Source: Deltaproteobacteria bacterium
Lineage (GTDB): Bacteria > Desulfobacterota > JAENJC01
Length of the DNA: 7,936 bases
Assembly: GCA_016208525.1 (NCBI GenBank)
Contig: JACQYJ010000183.1
Coordinates: forward strand, 1 to 7,936
Direction of reading: 5' to 3'
Positions 1 through 6,439 of the stretch are shown here, piece after piece. Within the stretch, counting starts at the first letter, position 1. The number at the start of each line of letters is the position of its first letter. Under the pieces are notes generated by a model. That model was not told where the DNA came from. It made no database searches and saw only the letters and a program-made list of their open reading frames with translations. The position numbers and the translations under genes are program-made.

Positions 1-477
1 AGGTAAAGGGTAGGTCCTGTTTTCTACGGATACCTGAAAATCGTTCATTGCCTCCAGGAGGCAGCTCTGGGTCTTGGGAGTGGTCCTGTTTATCTCGTCC
101 GCCAGGATTATGTTTGAGAATATAGGGCCCTGGTTAAACTCAAACTCGTGGCTTGTCTGGTTATATATGGAGACCCCTATTATGTCGGAAGGAAGAAGGT
201 CGCTGGTAAACTGGATCCTCTGAAAGGCGCATCCAAGAGACTTTGCAAGGGCGTGGGCAAGGGTCGTTTTCCCGACTCCCGGCACATCCTCTATAAGCAG
301 GTGTCCCCTGGCAAGGAGGGCTATCACAGCCATCCTTATTACCTCCGGTTTGCCCTTTATAACTGTCCCGATGTTTGCTTCAAGCGCCCTTATTTTTTGG
401 GTTTTATTATTCATCTCCGGGAGTTTATCAAAAGGGTGAGATTGAGTCAAAGATTTAAAATACTTTTTTATTGTCAT
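1..477 (-). CDS. MoxR-family AAA+ ATPase, N-terminal part (cut by window start)
   Basis: Reading the minus strand from ATG at 477 gives 159 uninterrupted codons to base 1, so the C-terminal half lies outside the window. Visible motifs are Walker A (GVPGVGKTT, about residues 65-73) and Walker B with DE (ILADEINR, about 123-130), in the AAA_3/MoxR arrangement, including the [17 protein letters not shown] segment typical of this family. MoxR ATPases are cytoplasmic chaperone-like ATPases, often paired with von Willebrand A proteins and involved in maturation of enzymes or envelope complexes; the partner would lie downstream, off the window. Start choice: ATG 477 follows an in-frame TGA two codons upstream and adds 21 residues (starting MTIKKYFK) to the alternative ATG at 414. 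Neither has a well-spaced Shine-Dalgarno; GGAG abuts ATG 414 directly. The gene is divergent from the YifB/ComM gene, with 48 bp between starts. Family assignment is firm; the substrate is unknown. Confidence 0.9.
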   Translation of the reverse strand, partial: MTIKKYFKSLTQSHPFDKLPEMNNKTQKIRALEANIGTVIKGKPEVIRMAVIALLARGHLLIEDVPGVGKTTLAHALAKSLGCAFQRIQFTSDLLPSDIIGVSIYNQTSHEFEFNQGPIFSNIILADEINRTTPKTQSCLLEAMNDFQVSVENRTYPLP

Positions 478-525
478 AAATCATGGTAGATTCATGACGA
501 TATTAACCGATGAGTAGGAGGAGAA

Positions 526-2055
526 ATGATCTCTAAGGTCTTATCAAGCGCTGTTCTCGGTATTGATGCATACATAGTTAATGTAGAGGTAGATATATCT
601 CCAGGTCTTCCCGCCTTTTCCACAGTGGGGCTTCCAGACGGCGCTGTAAAGGAAAGCAAGGAACGGGTCAGGTCTGCCATAAAGAACGGAGGTTACTCAT
701 TTCCAGAGAGAAGGATCACTGTAAATCTGGCGCCTGCTGATATAAAAAAGGAGGGTTCATCTTATGATCTGCCTATAGCCATAGGCATCCTGTCTGCTAT
801 CGGGGTTGTCAAGAAGGACAGGCTTTCGGACTACGCTATATTGGGAGAGCTTTCCCTGGACTGCATGGTCAGGCCAATCAGAGGCGCACTGCCGACTGCC
901 ATTGGGGTTAAGAGGTCGGGGTTAAAGGGGCTTATTATTCCATCTGAAAATTCAAAGGAGGCCGCTGTTGTTCCGGGAATAGACGTCGTTCCGGTGAAAG
1001 ACCTTCCTCAATTAGTCGCTTTTCTTAATGGGGAACTGGAGATAGAGGCCGTAAAGGTGGATCTGGAAGGGGTATTCAGGAAATACTCCCGGTATCAGGA
1101 AGACTTTACGGATGTAAAGGGCCAGGAGCATGTGAAGAGGGCTCTGGAGATAGCTGCGGCAGGGGGTCACAATATCCTCATGCTGGGGCCGCCAGGGTCG
1201 GGAAAGACCATGCTATCCAGGAGGATCCCTACAATCCTTCCGGACATGAACCTGGACGAGGCCATGGAAACGACAAAGATACACAGCATAATGGGGCTTC
1301 TTCACTCCAGCGCATCCCTTATAGCCACAAGGCCCTTTCGCGCGCCGCACCATACGATTTCCGACGCCGGACTAATTGGTGGCGGGACGATCCCAAAACC
1401 GGGAGAGGTCAGCCTTGCCCATAACGGCGTCCTCTTCCTGGATGAGCTCCCTGAGTTCAAGAGGAACGTCCTGGAGGTTTTGAGGCAGCCGCTGGAGGAC
1501 GGGGTAGTGACAATATCCAGGGCAGTAGTATCCCTGACATATCCTGCAAGGTTTATGCTGGTCACAGCAATGAACCCCTGCAAGTGTGGAAACTTCGGGG
1601 ATCAGCAGAAGGCTTGCTCATGCACTCCCAATGAGGTGCATAAGTACAGGGCGCGCGTCTCAGGTCCTTTGCTGGACAGGATAGACATACATATAGAGGT
1701 GCCTGCAGTCAGGTACAAGGAGCTGTCTGAAGCGAGGGCAGGGGAGAGCTCGGAGGAGATAAGAAAAAGGGTCAACTCAGCCAGGGATATCCAGAGGGAC
1801 AGGTTTACAGGGAAGGGGATACACTGCAACTCCCAGATGTCTTCGAGACACATCAAGAAACACTGCATAATAAAGGAGGACGCAGACAGGCTTCTTGAGA
1901 GCGCAGTAGACCGCCTGGGCCTTTCTGCCAGGGCATTTACAAGGATACTGAAGGTGGCAAGGACCATAGCTGATTTAGACACGCGCGCGGATATAGAGGC
2001 AAGGCATGTGGCGGAGGCTATTCAGTACAGGAGCCTGGACAGGGGAGTGGTATGA
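526..2055 (+). CDS. comM: YifB/ComM family Mg-chelatase-like AAA+ ATPase
   Basis: A 509-residue protein, the usual full length for this family. Order of parts: an N-terminal ChlI/Lon-S5-fold domain (about residues 5-165, with GLPAFSTVGLPDGAVKESKE and NLAPADIKKEG), the Mg_chelatase AAA+ core (about 190-395), and a C-terminal lid (about 400-505). Walker A is GPPGSGKT at 221-228; Walker B is GVLFLDEL at 301-308 (D306, E307). A four-cysteine cluster, C352, C354, C364 and C366 (MNPCKCG...CSC), and a candidate arginine finger R385 (LLDRIDI) are present. Family members such as ComM of Haemophilus and Vibrio are hexameric DNA helicases promoting branch migration during natural transformation; despite the name they are not chlorophyll enzymes. 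Many bacteria carry one without known competence, so a transformation role here is inferred. The start is fixed by AGGAGG at 516-521, 4 nt before ATG. No competence genes adjoin it. Confidence 0.95.
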   Translation: MISKVLSSAVLGIDAYIVNVEVDISPGLPAFSTVGLPDGAVKESKERVRSAIKNGGYSFPERRITVNLAPADIKKEGSSYDLPIAIGILSAIGVVKKDRLSDYAILGELSLDCMVRPIRGALPTAIGVKRSGLKGLIIPSENSKEAAVVPGIDVVPVKDLPQLVAFLNGELEIEAVKVDLEGVFRKYSRYQEDFTDVKGQEHVKRALEIAAAGGHNILMLGPPGSGKTMLSRRIPTILPDMNLDEAMETTKIHSIMGLLHSSASLIATRPFRAPHHTISDAGLIGGGTIPKPGEVSLAHNGVLFLDELPEFKRNVLEVLRQPLEDGVVTISRAVVSLTYPARFMLVTAMNPCKCGNFGDQQKACSCTPNEVHKYRARVSGPLLDRIDIHIEVPAVRYKELSEARAGESSEEIRKRVNSARDIQRDRFTGKGIHCNSQMSSRHIKKHCIIKEDADRLLESAVDRLGLSARAFTRILKVARTIADLDTRADIEARHVAEAIQYRSLDRGVV

Positions 2056-2119
2056 TCCGATGGCCCACTTTATCTTAGCTTGCATAGCCATTCAATAAGG
2101 TTTTGACCCTGGGGGACGG

Positions 2120-3709
2120 ATGTTTCAAGAAAGAGTTAGAGACATAATGACATCTGATGTTATCTCTATAGGGCCATCCCAACGCCTATCTGAAGCTGTA
2201 TTACTTATGGCAGAAAAGAACATCAGCTTTCTGGTTGTTTCCTCAGAGGAGAACAGGCCGATAGGCGTTATCAGCGAAAGGGATGTGTTGGGCCTCCTGG
2301 CTGCCCGGAAGAATGACGGAGCGCTGATTCGGGAGATTATGAGATCGCCGATACTGACGGTCGGTTCGGAAGAAACAGCCCTTTCAGCCCTCCATCAACT
2401 TGTAGTTCACAACATCCGGCATCTGGCCGTTGTTGATGCCGAGGGTTACCTTGCCGGCGTGCTTACTTTAACGAATTTCCTTGAACACCTTGGTTTCGAG
2501 TATTTCGTTGATATCAAAGGTGTGTCGGACATCATGAGCAGAGATCTTGTCATGATGGACAAGGAAGCGATAATTCATGATGCAGTGAGAGCAATGGCCA
2601 GGGCCCAAGCAGTTTGTGTCATTGTGGTTGAAGATGGAAGCCCAGTAGGGATATTTACGGAAAGGGACGCAGTCCGTTTAAGCTGCAAGGATATTGATCT
2701 TGAAAAGACCTCTATCCGAGCGGTGATGAAACGGCCTGTATTATCCATCCCGAAGGAGACCCATGTCCTTGACGCCGTCAGTCTCATGCATAAGAAAAGG
2801 GTCCGGCATCTTCCAGTTGTTGACTCGGACGGCAAGATATCGGGTCTTGTCAGCCAGATGGATATAACAAGGGGGATGGAGCTGAAATATGCGGAGTTCC
2901 TGAAGCTGTTGATCTCGGAACAGGAGAGGCAGCTAAGGGAAGTCAACGAATTGCTGGAGAAAAGGGTAAAGGAGCGGACGAGAGAGCTTCTCGCTTCAAA
3001 TAAAAGGCTCCAGGAAGAGATGGAAGGGCGCAAGGTGGTTGAGGAGGAGCTCCGCTCCCTCGCCTCACGGATGCGGAGCCTTCGCGAGGAGGAAAGGAGA
3101 AGGATCGCCAGGGATATCCATGACGACCTGGGGCAACTGTTGACAGTATTCAAGTTCGACCTCTCGTGGATAGGGAAGAGATTGAACCAGGACCAGAACG
3201 CCTTGATAGAGAAGGTCAAGAGATCATCAGAGCTTGTTGAAACTGCTATTGAAAGGGTCCAGAAGATATCTTCAGAACTAAGGCCTACAATCCTTGACGA
3301 CCTCGGCATCAAGGCGGCTATGGAGTGGCAGGCGGAAGAGTTTCAGAAAAGAACCGCGATCAGAAGCCGGATTACATTTGAACCCAAAGAGATAAGTCTT
3401 GACAATGATCTTTCTACCGGGATATTACGCATCTTTCAGGAGGCGTTGACAAATATCGGCCGCCATGCTGAGGCCTCACGGGTGAATGCCTCCGTGAAGA
3501 TAACCGGCGGCAAGCTGGTGCTGAAGGTCGCCGATGACGGAAAAGGGATCACAGGAAAAGAGATAGCCGATTCCGCTTCTCTTGGCCTCATCGGCATAAG
3601 AGAGCGGGTATATCCCTGGGGCGGGAATGTTGAAATCACCGGGAAGAAGGGGAGTGGAACAACATTGACTGTGACTGTTCCGCTTGAGGCCGGGAGGAAA
3701 AAGAAATGA
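2120..3709 (+). CDS. Soluble NarL-class histidine kinase with four CBS domains
   Basis: A 529-residue sensor kinase without signal peptide or membrane segment, so cytoplasmic. Two tandem CBS pairs fill the N-terminus: repeats at about 9-60, 73-121, 138-187 and 203-250, each with the IMxxxVxxI...GVxxxxD pattern. A charged coiled coil (about 255-325) leads to a HisKA_3 dimerisation helix with the phospho-accepting H334 in ARDIHDDLGQ. The D335-xxx-Q339 signature matches the phosphatase motif of NarX/DesK-type kinases. The HATPase_c domain follows: N box around N445 (EALTNIGRHA), G1 box ADDGKGI around D472-D473, G2 box SLGLIGIRERV (487-497). CBS pairs (Bateman modules) in other proteins bind AMP, ATP, SAM or related ligands, so an intracellular adenine-nucleotide signal is a reasonable inference. 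The start ATG follows GGGGGAC. The stop overlaps the ATG of the response regulator gene (ATGA), which is surely its partner. Confidence 0.93.
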   Translation: MFQERVRDIMTSDVISIGPSQRLSEAVLLMAEKNISFLVVSSEENRPIGVISERDVLGLLAARKNDGALIREIMRSPILTVGSEETALSALHQLVVHNIRHLAVVDAEGYLAGVLTLTNFLEHLGFEYFVDIKGVSDIMSRDLVMMDKEAIIHDAVRAMARAQAVCVIVVEDGSPVGIFTERDAVRLSCKDIDLEKTSIRAVMKRPVLSIPKETHVLDAVSLMHKKRVRHLPVVDSDGKISGLVSQMDITRGMELKYAEFLKLLISEQERQLREVNELLEKRVKERTRELLASNKRLQEEMEGRKVVEEELRSLASRMRSLREEERRRIARDIHDDLGQLLTVFKFDLSWIGKRLNQDQNALIEKVKRSSELVETAIERVQKISSELRPTILDDLGIKAAMEWQAEEFQKRTAIRSRITFEPKEISLDNDLSTGILRIFQEALTNIGRHAEASRVNASVKITGGKLVLKVADDGKGITGKEIADSASLGLIGIRERVYPWGGNVEITGKKGSGTTLTVTVPLEAGRKKK

Positions 3710-4338
3710 TCAAAGTGCTGATTGCCGACGACCATCCCATTGTGCGGGAGGGGCTAAAGCAGATACTGTCCGAATCCTCCGAGATAGTTGTTGCCGGAGA
3801 AGCCGGCGATTGCAAAGAGACCCTTGAGAAATTGAAAAAGGGCCGCTTCGATCTGGTACTTTTGGACATAAATATGCCTGACAGAAACGGGCTGGAACTC
3901 CTTGAAGAATTGAAGAAGGACTGCCCAATGGTATCCGTGCTGATCCTAAGCGCCTTCCCAGAGGAGCAGTACGCATTGAGGGCACTGAAGTCAGGGGCAT
4001 CAGGGTATCTCGTGAAAAAAAGCGCTCCCGAAGAGCTGATTACTGCCATAAAAAAGGTGTCGGGCGGCAGGAAGTACATAACTCCATCCCTCGCAGAGAG
4101 ACTGGCAGACAGGCTTGAAACTAAGGACAAAGAAGCTCCCCATGAGAGGCTTTCAAACCGCGAATATCAGATATTCGGCATGATCGGGTCTGGAAAAACC
4201 GTATCTGAGATCGCTCTGGAGTTATCGCTGAGCGTCAAGACAGTCAGTACTCACAGGAGTCGTCTTCTTGAAAAGATGAATCTGAAGAACAATACGGAGC
4301 TTATCCGCTATGCAATAAAAAACAACTTGGTGGAATAA
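3706..4338 (+). CDS. NarL/FixJ-family response regulator (REC + LuxR HTH)
   Basis: A 210-residue DNA-binding response regulator of standard length. The receiver (1-120) has the acidic pair D8/D9 (IADDHP), phospho-acceptor D54 (VLLDINMP), S82 in the conserved Thr/Ser position (LILSAF) and K104 (GYLVKKSAPEE). A short linker leads to a LuxR/GerE helix-turn-helix at about 143-205 (LSNREYQIFGMIGSGKTVSEIA, recognition helix near SVKTVSTHRSRL). In this family phosphorylation by a HisKA_3 kinase releases or dimerises the DNA-binding domain to control promoters. The ATG overlaps the kinase stop by four bases, showing translational coupling with the CBS-domain kinase. A purine-rich GGGAGGAAAAAG stretch just upstream inside the kinase gene can act as its ribosome-binding site. 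Target genes cannot be read from the sequence; the DksA/CBS operon downstream and autoregulation are the obvious candidates, by inference only. Confidence 0.95.
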   Translation: MIKVLIADDHPIVREGLKQILSESSEIVVAGEAGDCKETLEKLKKGRFDLVLLDINMPDRNGLELLEELKKDCPMVSVLILSAFPEEQYALRALKSGASGYLVKKSAPEELITAIKKVSGGRKYITPSLAERLADRLETKDKEAPHERLSNREYQIFGMIGSGKTVSEIALELSLSVKTVSTHRSRLLEKMNLKNNTELIRYAIKNNLVE

Positions 4339-4372
4339 ACGGTAACTCCTCTCTATGCCACAGATTAATCGC

Positions 4373-4393
4373 TTATAGGACGAACACCTATAA
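4373..4393. other. Short dyad after the response regulator gene
   Basis: Perfect 7-bp inverted repeat TTATAGG / CCTATAA separated by 7 nt, 35 bp after the response regulator stop. It is followed by CAAAAATAAG rather than a T-run, so it is a poor intrinsic terminator and could equally be a protein-binding site or chance. Confidence 0.3.
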
Positions 4394-4431
4394 CAAAAAT
4401 AAGACTCCCGCCGATATTTTTTCCAACCCTT

Positions 4432-4441
4432 TCATAGTATG
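4432..4441 (+). repeat. Left flanking direct repeat (possible target duplication)
   Basis: TCATAGTATG, matching TCATAGTGTG at 4571-4580 at nine of ten positions and bracketing the palindromic element. Because the motif is itself partly palindromic, it also lengthens the inverted repeat, which makes the exact element boundary uncertain. Confidence 0.5.
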
Positions 4442-4570
4442 ATTCATTCGTAAAAACTAAAATTTAACCGCAGAGACGCTGAGACGCTGAGTTAAACATA
4501 TTAAAATTATTGATTCTTTTCTCTGTGCCTCTGCGCCTACGCGGTGAGAATAAGAGTTTTTACGATTTTA
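4442..4570. mobile_element. MITE-like palindromic repeat element (GAGACGC type)
   Basis: A non-coding, self-complementary element. The left part carries CGTAAAAACT (4449-4458) and the right part its exact complement AGTTTTTACG (4555-4564). Inside lie two arms each built of three 8-bp units: left CCGCAGAG, ACGCTGAG, ACGCTGAG (4468-4491); right CTCTGTGC, CTCTGCGC, CTACGCGG (4521-4544). The arms are inverted copies matching at 17 of 24 positions, so the transcript could fold into a long hairpin. TCATAGTATG (4432-4441) and TCATAGTGTG (4571-4580) flank it as a 9-of-10 direct repeat, which looks like a target-site duplication. Similar CCGCAGAGACGC...GCGTCTCTGCGG palindromes recur in many environmental bacterial genomes as I recall them. 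No transposase is encoded; if mobile, it would be moved in trans. It sits between the response regulator gene and the DksA-like gene and may end or attenuate readthrough. Confidence 0.65.
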
Positions 4571-4580
4571 TCATAGTGTG
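4571..4580 (+). repeat. Right flanking direct repeat (possible target duplication)
   Basis: TCATAGTGTG, partner of the repeat at 4432-4441 with one mismatch. It lies 34 bp upstream of the DksA-like start codon, so any promoter for that gene must lie in or right next to the element. Confidence 0.5.
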
Positions 4581-4614
4581 GTTTTTCAAATCACCTGAAG
4601 GATGAGGAGATGAT

Positions 4615-4938
4615 ATGAATGAATATAACGGGATTTCCCAAGGCCTGCTGAAAAGACGCAGGGAGCTTCAGATAAGAATTGATAAACTAAAAAAAGACGG
4701 CGACGACCCTCTGAACATGGACTCCGAGGAACAGGCTATAGAGCTTGAGAGCTCAGAGGTGCAAAGCGCCATATACGAGGGGGCGTTTAAAGAGATCGCC
4801 CAGATAAATAAGATACTGGATATGATTGAGAAGAACGAATACGGCAAGTGCATTGAGTGCGGGGAACAGATACCTGTTAAGCGCCTTGAGGCGATCCCGC
4901 ATGCGAGTTACTGTGTAGACTGTGCTGCTTCAAAATAA
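4615..4938 (+). CDS. Short DksA/TraR-family zinc-finger protein
   Basis: A 107-residue protein: a helical coiled-coil region (about 8-74) followed by a C4 zinc finger with C79, C82, C100 and C103 (CIECG...YCVDC), the dksA_traR signature. E. coli DksA is about 151 residues, so this is a short form with reduced N-terminal helices. Counting back from the first cysteine to align with E. coli DksA places D36, E39 and A41 where DksA has the coiled-coil-tip D71, D74 and A76; the tip is therefore DxxExA, a conservative change of the second Asp. Family members enter the RNA polymerase secondary channel and modulate initiation, often with ppGpp; that role here is inferred from family. GAGGAGA at 4604-4610 precedes ATG by 4 nt. 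The gene is followed 24 bp later by the CBS-pair gene, so the two are probably co-transcribed. It could alternatively be a generic TraR-like regulator of unknown target. Confidence 0.88.
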   Translation: MNEYNGISQGLLKRRRELQIRIDKLKKDGDDPLNMDSEEQAIELESSEVQSAIYEGAFKEIAQINKILDMIEKNEYGKCIECGEQIPVKRLEAIPHASYCVDCAASK

Positions 4939-4962
4939 AGAGCAATAAGGAGGGATTGAGCC

Positions 4963-5373
4963 ATGAAAAGTAAAAAGGCAAAAGATTTGATGGTAAGGCC
5001 GGTCATTTCAGCAAGGGAAAATGCTTCGGTAAGGGACATCTCTTTACAACTTCTTACCGGATTTTACAGCGGTATGCCGGTTACAGACGAGGAGGGAAAG
5101 GTTGTCGGAATGGTAACAGAGCTTGATATCCTGGCCCTGATACAGAAAGGAAGGGAGCTTAACAAGATTACAGCCGGAGATATAATGGTGAAAAAGGTTA
5201 CAACGGCTGATGTTAATACTCCTATTGAAGAGATCATAAATATCATACTTGATAAAGACATCATTCGCCTCCCTGTCACAGAAAAAGGAAGGCTTGTGGG
5301 CGTCATAGCGAGATGTGATATCCTCAAAAACTATATCGAACCAGAATTTGCGACATACGGATTATTGTCTTAA
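4963..5373 (+). CDS. Two-CBS-domain (Bateman module) protein
   Basis: A 136-residue protein made of a single CBS pair: first repeat about 9-57 (LMVRPVISARENASVRD... GMVTELDIL), second about 75-128 (IMVKKVTTADVNTPIEE... GVIARCDIL). No fused catalytic or DNA-binding domain, no signal peptide or membrane segment. Stand-alone CBS pairs of this size bind adenine-containing ligands in characterised cases and act as energy sensors or as regulatory partners of other proteins; the ligand and partner here are unknown. AAGGAGGG at 4947-4954 sits 8 nt before ATG, a strong Shine-Dalgarno that settles the start. The 24-bp gap to the DksA-like gene argues for one operon. It resembles in design the CBS repeats of the kinase at 2120-3709 but shows no obvious sign of being a recent duplicate of any one of them. 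Confidence 0.92.
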   Translation: MKSKKAKDLMVRPVISARENASVRDISLQLLTGFYSGMPVTDEEGKVVGMVTELDILALIQKGRELNKITAGDIMVKKVTTADVNTPIEEIINIILDKDIIRLPVTEKGRLVGVIARCDILKNYIEPEFATYGLLS

Positions 5374-5436
5374 AAACTGGAAAAGGGAAGAAGAACGCTC
5401 CCCAAAGAGACAAACCTGCCAGAAAGTACTGGTATC

Positions 5437-5469
5437 AGAAGAATCCCTATAATCTAACTCTATTCTTCT
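5437..5469. promoter_or_regulatory. 8-bp dyad flanking the candidate -10 box
   Basis: AGAAGAAT (5437-5444) and its exact complement ATTCTTCT (5462-5469) are separated by 17 bp that contain TATAAT. Half-sites about 2.4 helical turns apart (25 bp centre to centre) around a -10 box could form an operator. The motif is low-complexity, so chance is a serious alternative. Confidence 0.25.
5448..5453 (+). promoter_or_regulatory. Candidate -10 box within a dyad
   Basis: A perfect TATAAT hexamer in the gene-free stretch 5374-5560, upstream of the receiver/macrodomain/kinase cluster. No good TTGACA-like element is found 16-18 bp upstream and there is no extended TGn, so it would need an activator or be weak. 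It lies inside the spacer of an 8-bp inverted repeat, AGAAGAAT (5437-5444) and ATTCTTCT (5462-5469). The remainder of this stretch holds no open frame with coding character and no clear terminator for the upstream CBS gene. Confidence 0.35.
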
Positions 5470-5550
5470 TACAAGACATTAAGACAAGCCCGATTTTATT
5501 GGCGAAATAAAAGAGGATCACTGTATTTATTTTACGCATGGACAATCATT

Positions 5551-5557
5551 GAGGGAG
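5551..5557 (+). promoter_or_regulatory. Ribosome-binding site choosing TTG 5561
   Basis: GAGGGAG lies directly upstream of TTG 5561, with GAGG ending 6 nt before it. The competing TTG at 5549-5551 would overlap this sequence and has no Shine-Dalgarno of its own, so the later start is preferred. Confidence 0.5.
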
Positions 5558-5560
5558 TTT

Positions 5561-5911
5561 TTGGATACAAAAACGATTCTATTGGTTGAGGATAATGAGG
5601 CTTTGCTGAAAGTACTGTCTCTCCGCCTGAGTAAATTTTGTCATCTGGTTACTGCATCAAATGGAATGGAGGCCTGGGATATCCTTAAAGAGCATGAGTT
5701 TGACTTCATGGTCACGGATATAGAGATGCCCGTAATGAACGGTTTTGAACTTATAAACAAAGTGAGGGAGGCAGGAATTGATATCAAGATCATTGTCGTA
5801 AGTGGTCGTTACGACACATTCGCAATAGAAGATTTTCAAGACCTTGGTATAACTGATTGTCTCGAAAAACCATATTCGATTTGTAAGCTTTTAGATATCA
5901 TTGGGATTTGA
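5561..5911 (+). CDS. Single-domain receiver (CheY-like) response regulator
   Basis: A 116-residue protein from TTG 5561 (120 residues if TTG 5549 is used); no ATG is available in frame. It is one receiver domain with no output domain. In the 116-residue numbering the acidic pair is E10/D11 (LLVEDNEA), the phospho-acceptor D53 (FMVTDIEMP), the Ser/Thr-position residue S81 (IVVSGRY) and the conserved lysine K103 (CLEKPYS), so all phosphorylation residues are intact. Such proteins act by protein contact or as phosphorelay intermediates. The sensor kinase at 6440-7927 in the same cluster is the natural phosphodonor, but this is inferred. The stop is 26 bp before the macrodomain ATG (and would overlap a possible TTG start of that gene at 5908), so the genes look co-transcribed. 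Confidence 0.85.
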   Translation: MDTKTILLVEDNEALLKVLSLRLSKFCHLVTASNGMEAWDILKEHEFDFMVTDIEMPVMNGFELINKVREAGIDIKIIVVSGRYDTFAIEDFQDLGITDCLEKPYSICKLLDIIGI

Positions 5912-5926
5912 GTTATATTGTTAAAC

Positions 5927-5932
5927 AGGGGG
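5927..5932 (+). promoter_or_regulatory. Ribosome-binding site choosing ATG 5938
   Basis: AGGGGG sits 5 nt upstream of ATG 5938 and decides for that start over an in-frame TTG at 5908, which would add ten residues and overlap the preceding stop codon. Confidence 0.55.
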
Positions 5933-5937
5933 TTAAA

Positions 5938-6426
5938 ATGTTAACTGAAGTGACCGGCGATATTCTTCTGACAAAGGCGCAGGCTATCGCTCACGGGGTT
6001 GCCCCCAACGACAGTTTTTCTACAGGCCTTGCCTTGAGCCTTCGGGAACGATGGCCTGCGATGTACAAAGACTTCCGGCATTACTACCAGTTGGGGCATC
6101 CAAAATCCGGCAGGGCATGGGGCTGGGTCGGTGCAGACGGTAAACGGATAGTCAACCTCTTTACCCAGGAGGCAGCGCCAAAGCATGGGGGCCATCCTGG
6201 CCGCGCCACCCTGGAAAACTTGAATCATGCCCTCCGCGAGCTTTACAACATCGCTGAAAAAGAGAAGTTCAGCAGTCTGGCGTTGCCCCGTCTGGCGACA
6301 GGTGTCGGCGGTCTGGACTGGTATCAAGTGAAGCCCTTGATAGTCAAGCATCTCGGCAACCTGCAAATACCAGTTATCATCTATGTCCATTATTCCAAAG
6401 GTGTCGCTGCCGATGAGAAGATTTAG
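5938..6426 (+). CDS. Stand-alone macrodomain protein, DarG/TARG1-like
   Basis: A 162-residue protein that is one macrodomain. It opens with EVTGDILL, the GD-type start of macrodomains, then AIAHGVAPNDSFSTGLALSL, which takes the place of the VNxxN...GxGxA loop, then RERWPAMYKDF as in the TARG1/DarG class, and a C-terminal LPRLATGVGGLDW loop typical of ADP-ribose-binding folds. Macrodomains of this class bind ADP-ribose and several remove ADP-ribose from proteins or, in DarG, from DNA thymidine. The Asp used by human TARG1 in its catalytic loop appears to be Gly here (GVGGLDW), judged from memory of the family, so activity is uncertain. No DarT-like toxin or other ADP-ribosyltransferase is encoded in the window. 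It stands 26 bp after a receiver gene and 13 bp before a receiver-kinase gene. It ends in TAG followed three codons later by TAA. No secretion signal or membrane segment. Confidence 0.85.
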   Translation: MLTEVTGDILLTKAQAIAHGVAPNDSFSTGLALSLRERWPAMYKDFRHYYQLGHPKSGRAWGWVGADGKRIVNLFTQEAAPKHGGHPGRATLENLNHALRELYNIAEKEKFSSLALPRLATGVGGLDWYQVKPLIVKHLGNLQIPVIIYVHYSKGVAADEKI

Positions 6427-6439
6427 ACAGGGCAATAAT

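Noticed and set aside
148..489. A 113-codon plus-strand open frame at the window start
   Set aside because: It lies antisense to the MoxR gene, whose Walker A and Walker B motifs are unmistakable; the plus-strand product has no recognisable motif.
526..2055. Magnesium chelatase subunit of chlorophyll or cobalamin synthesis
   Set aside because: The N-terminal S5-fold domain, four-cysteine cluster and length identify the YifB/ComM family, not BchI/ChlI.
2575..3312. A 245-codon minus-strand open frame
   Set aside because: It is antisense to the CBS-kinase gene, Ser/Arg-rich in the manner of reverse-strand shadows, and lacks any domain.
4373..4393. Rho-independent terminator after the response regulator gene
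   Set aside because: The 7-bp stem is AT-rich and is followed by CAAAAATAAG rather than a T-run, so termination is not supported.
4468..4544. Possible CRISPR or tandem-repeat array in the GAGACGC region
   Set aside because: The 8-bp units are short, contiguous and arranged as inverted arms, with no spacers; a palindromic insertion element explains them better.
5374..5548. A sigma-54 promoter upstream of the receiver gene
   Set aside because: TGGTATC around 5430 is not followed by a GC element at the required spacing, so the -24/-12 pattern is absent.
5938..6426. A DarT-DarG toxin-antitoxin system
   Set aside because: The macrodomain resembles DarG, but neither neighbour is an ADP-ribosyltransferase; both are receiver or kinase genes.
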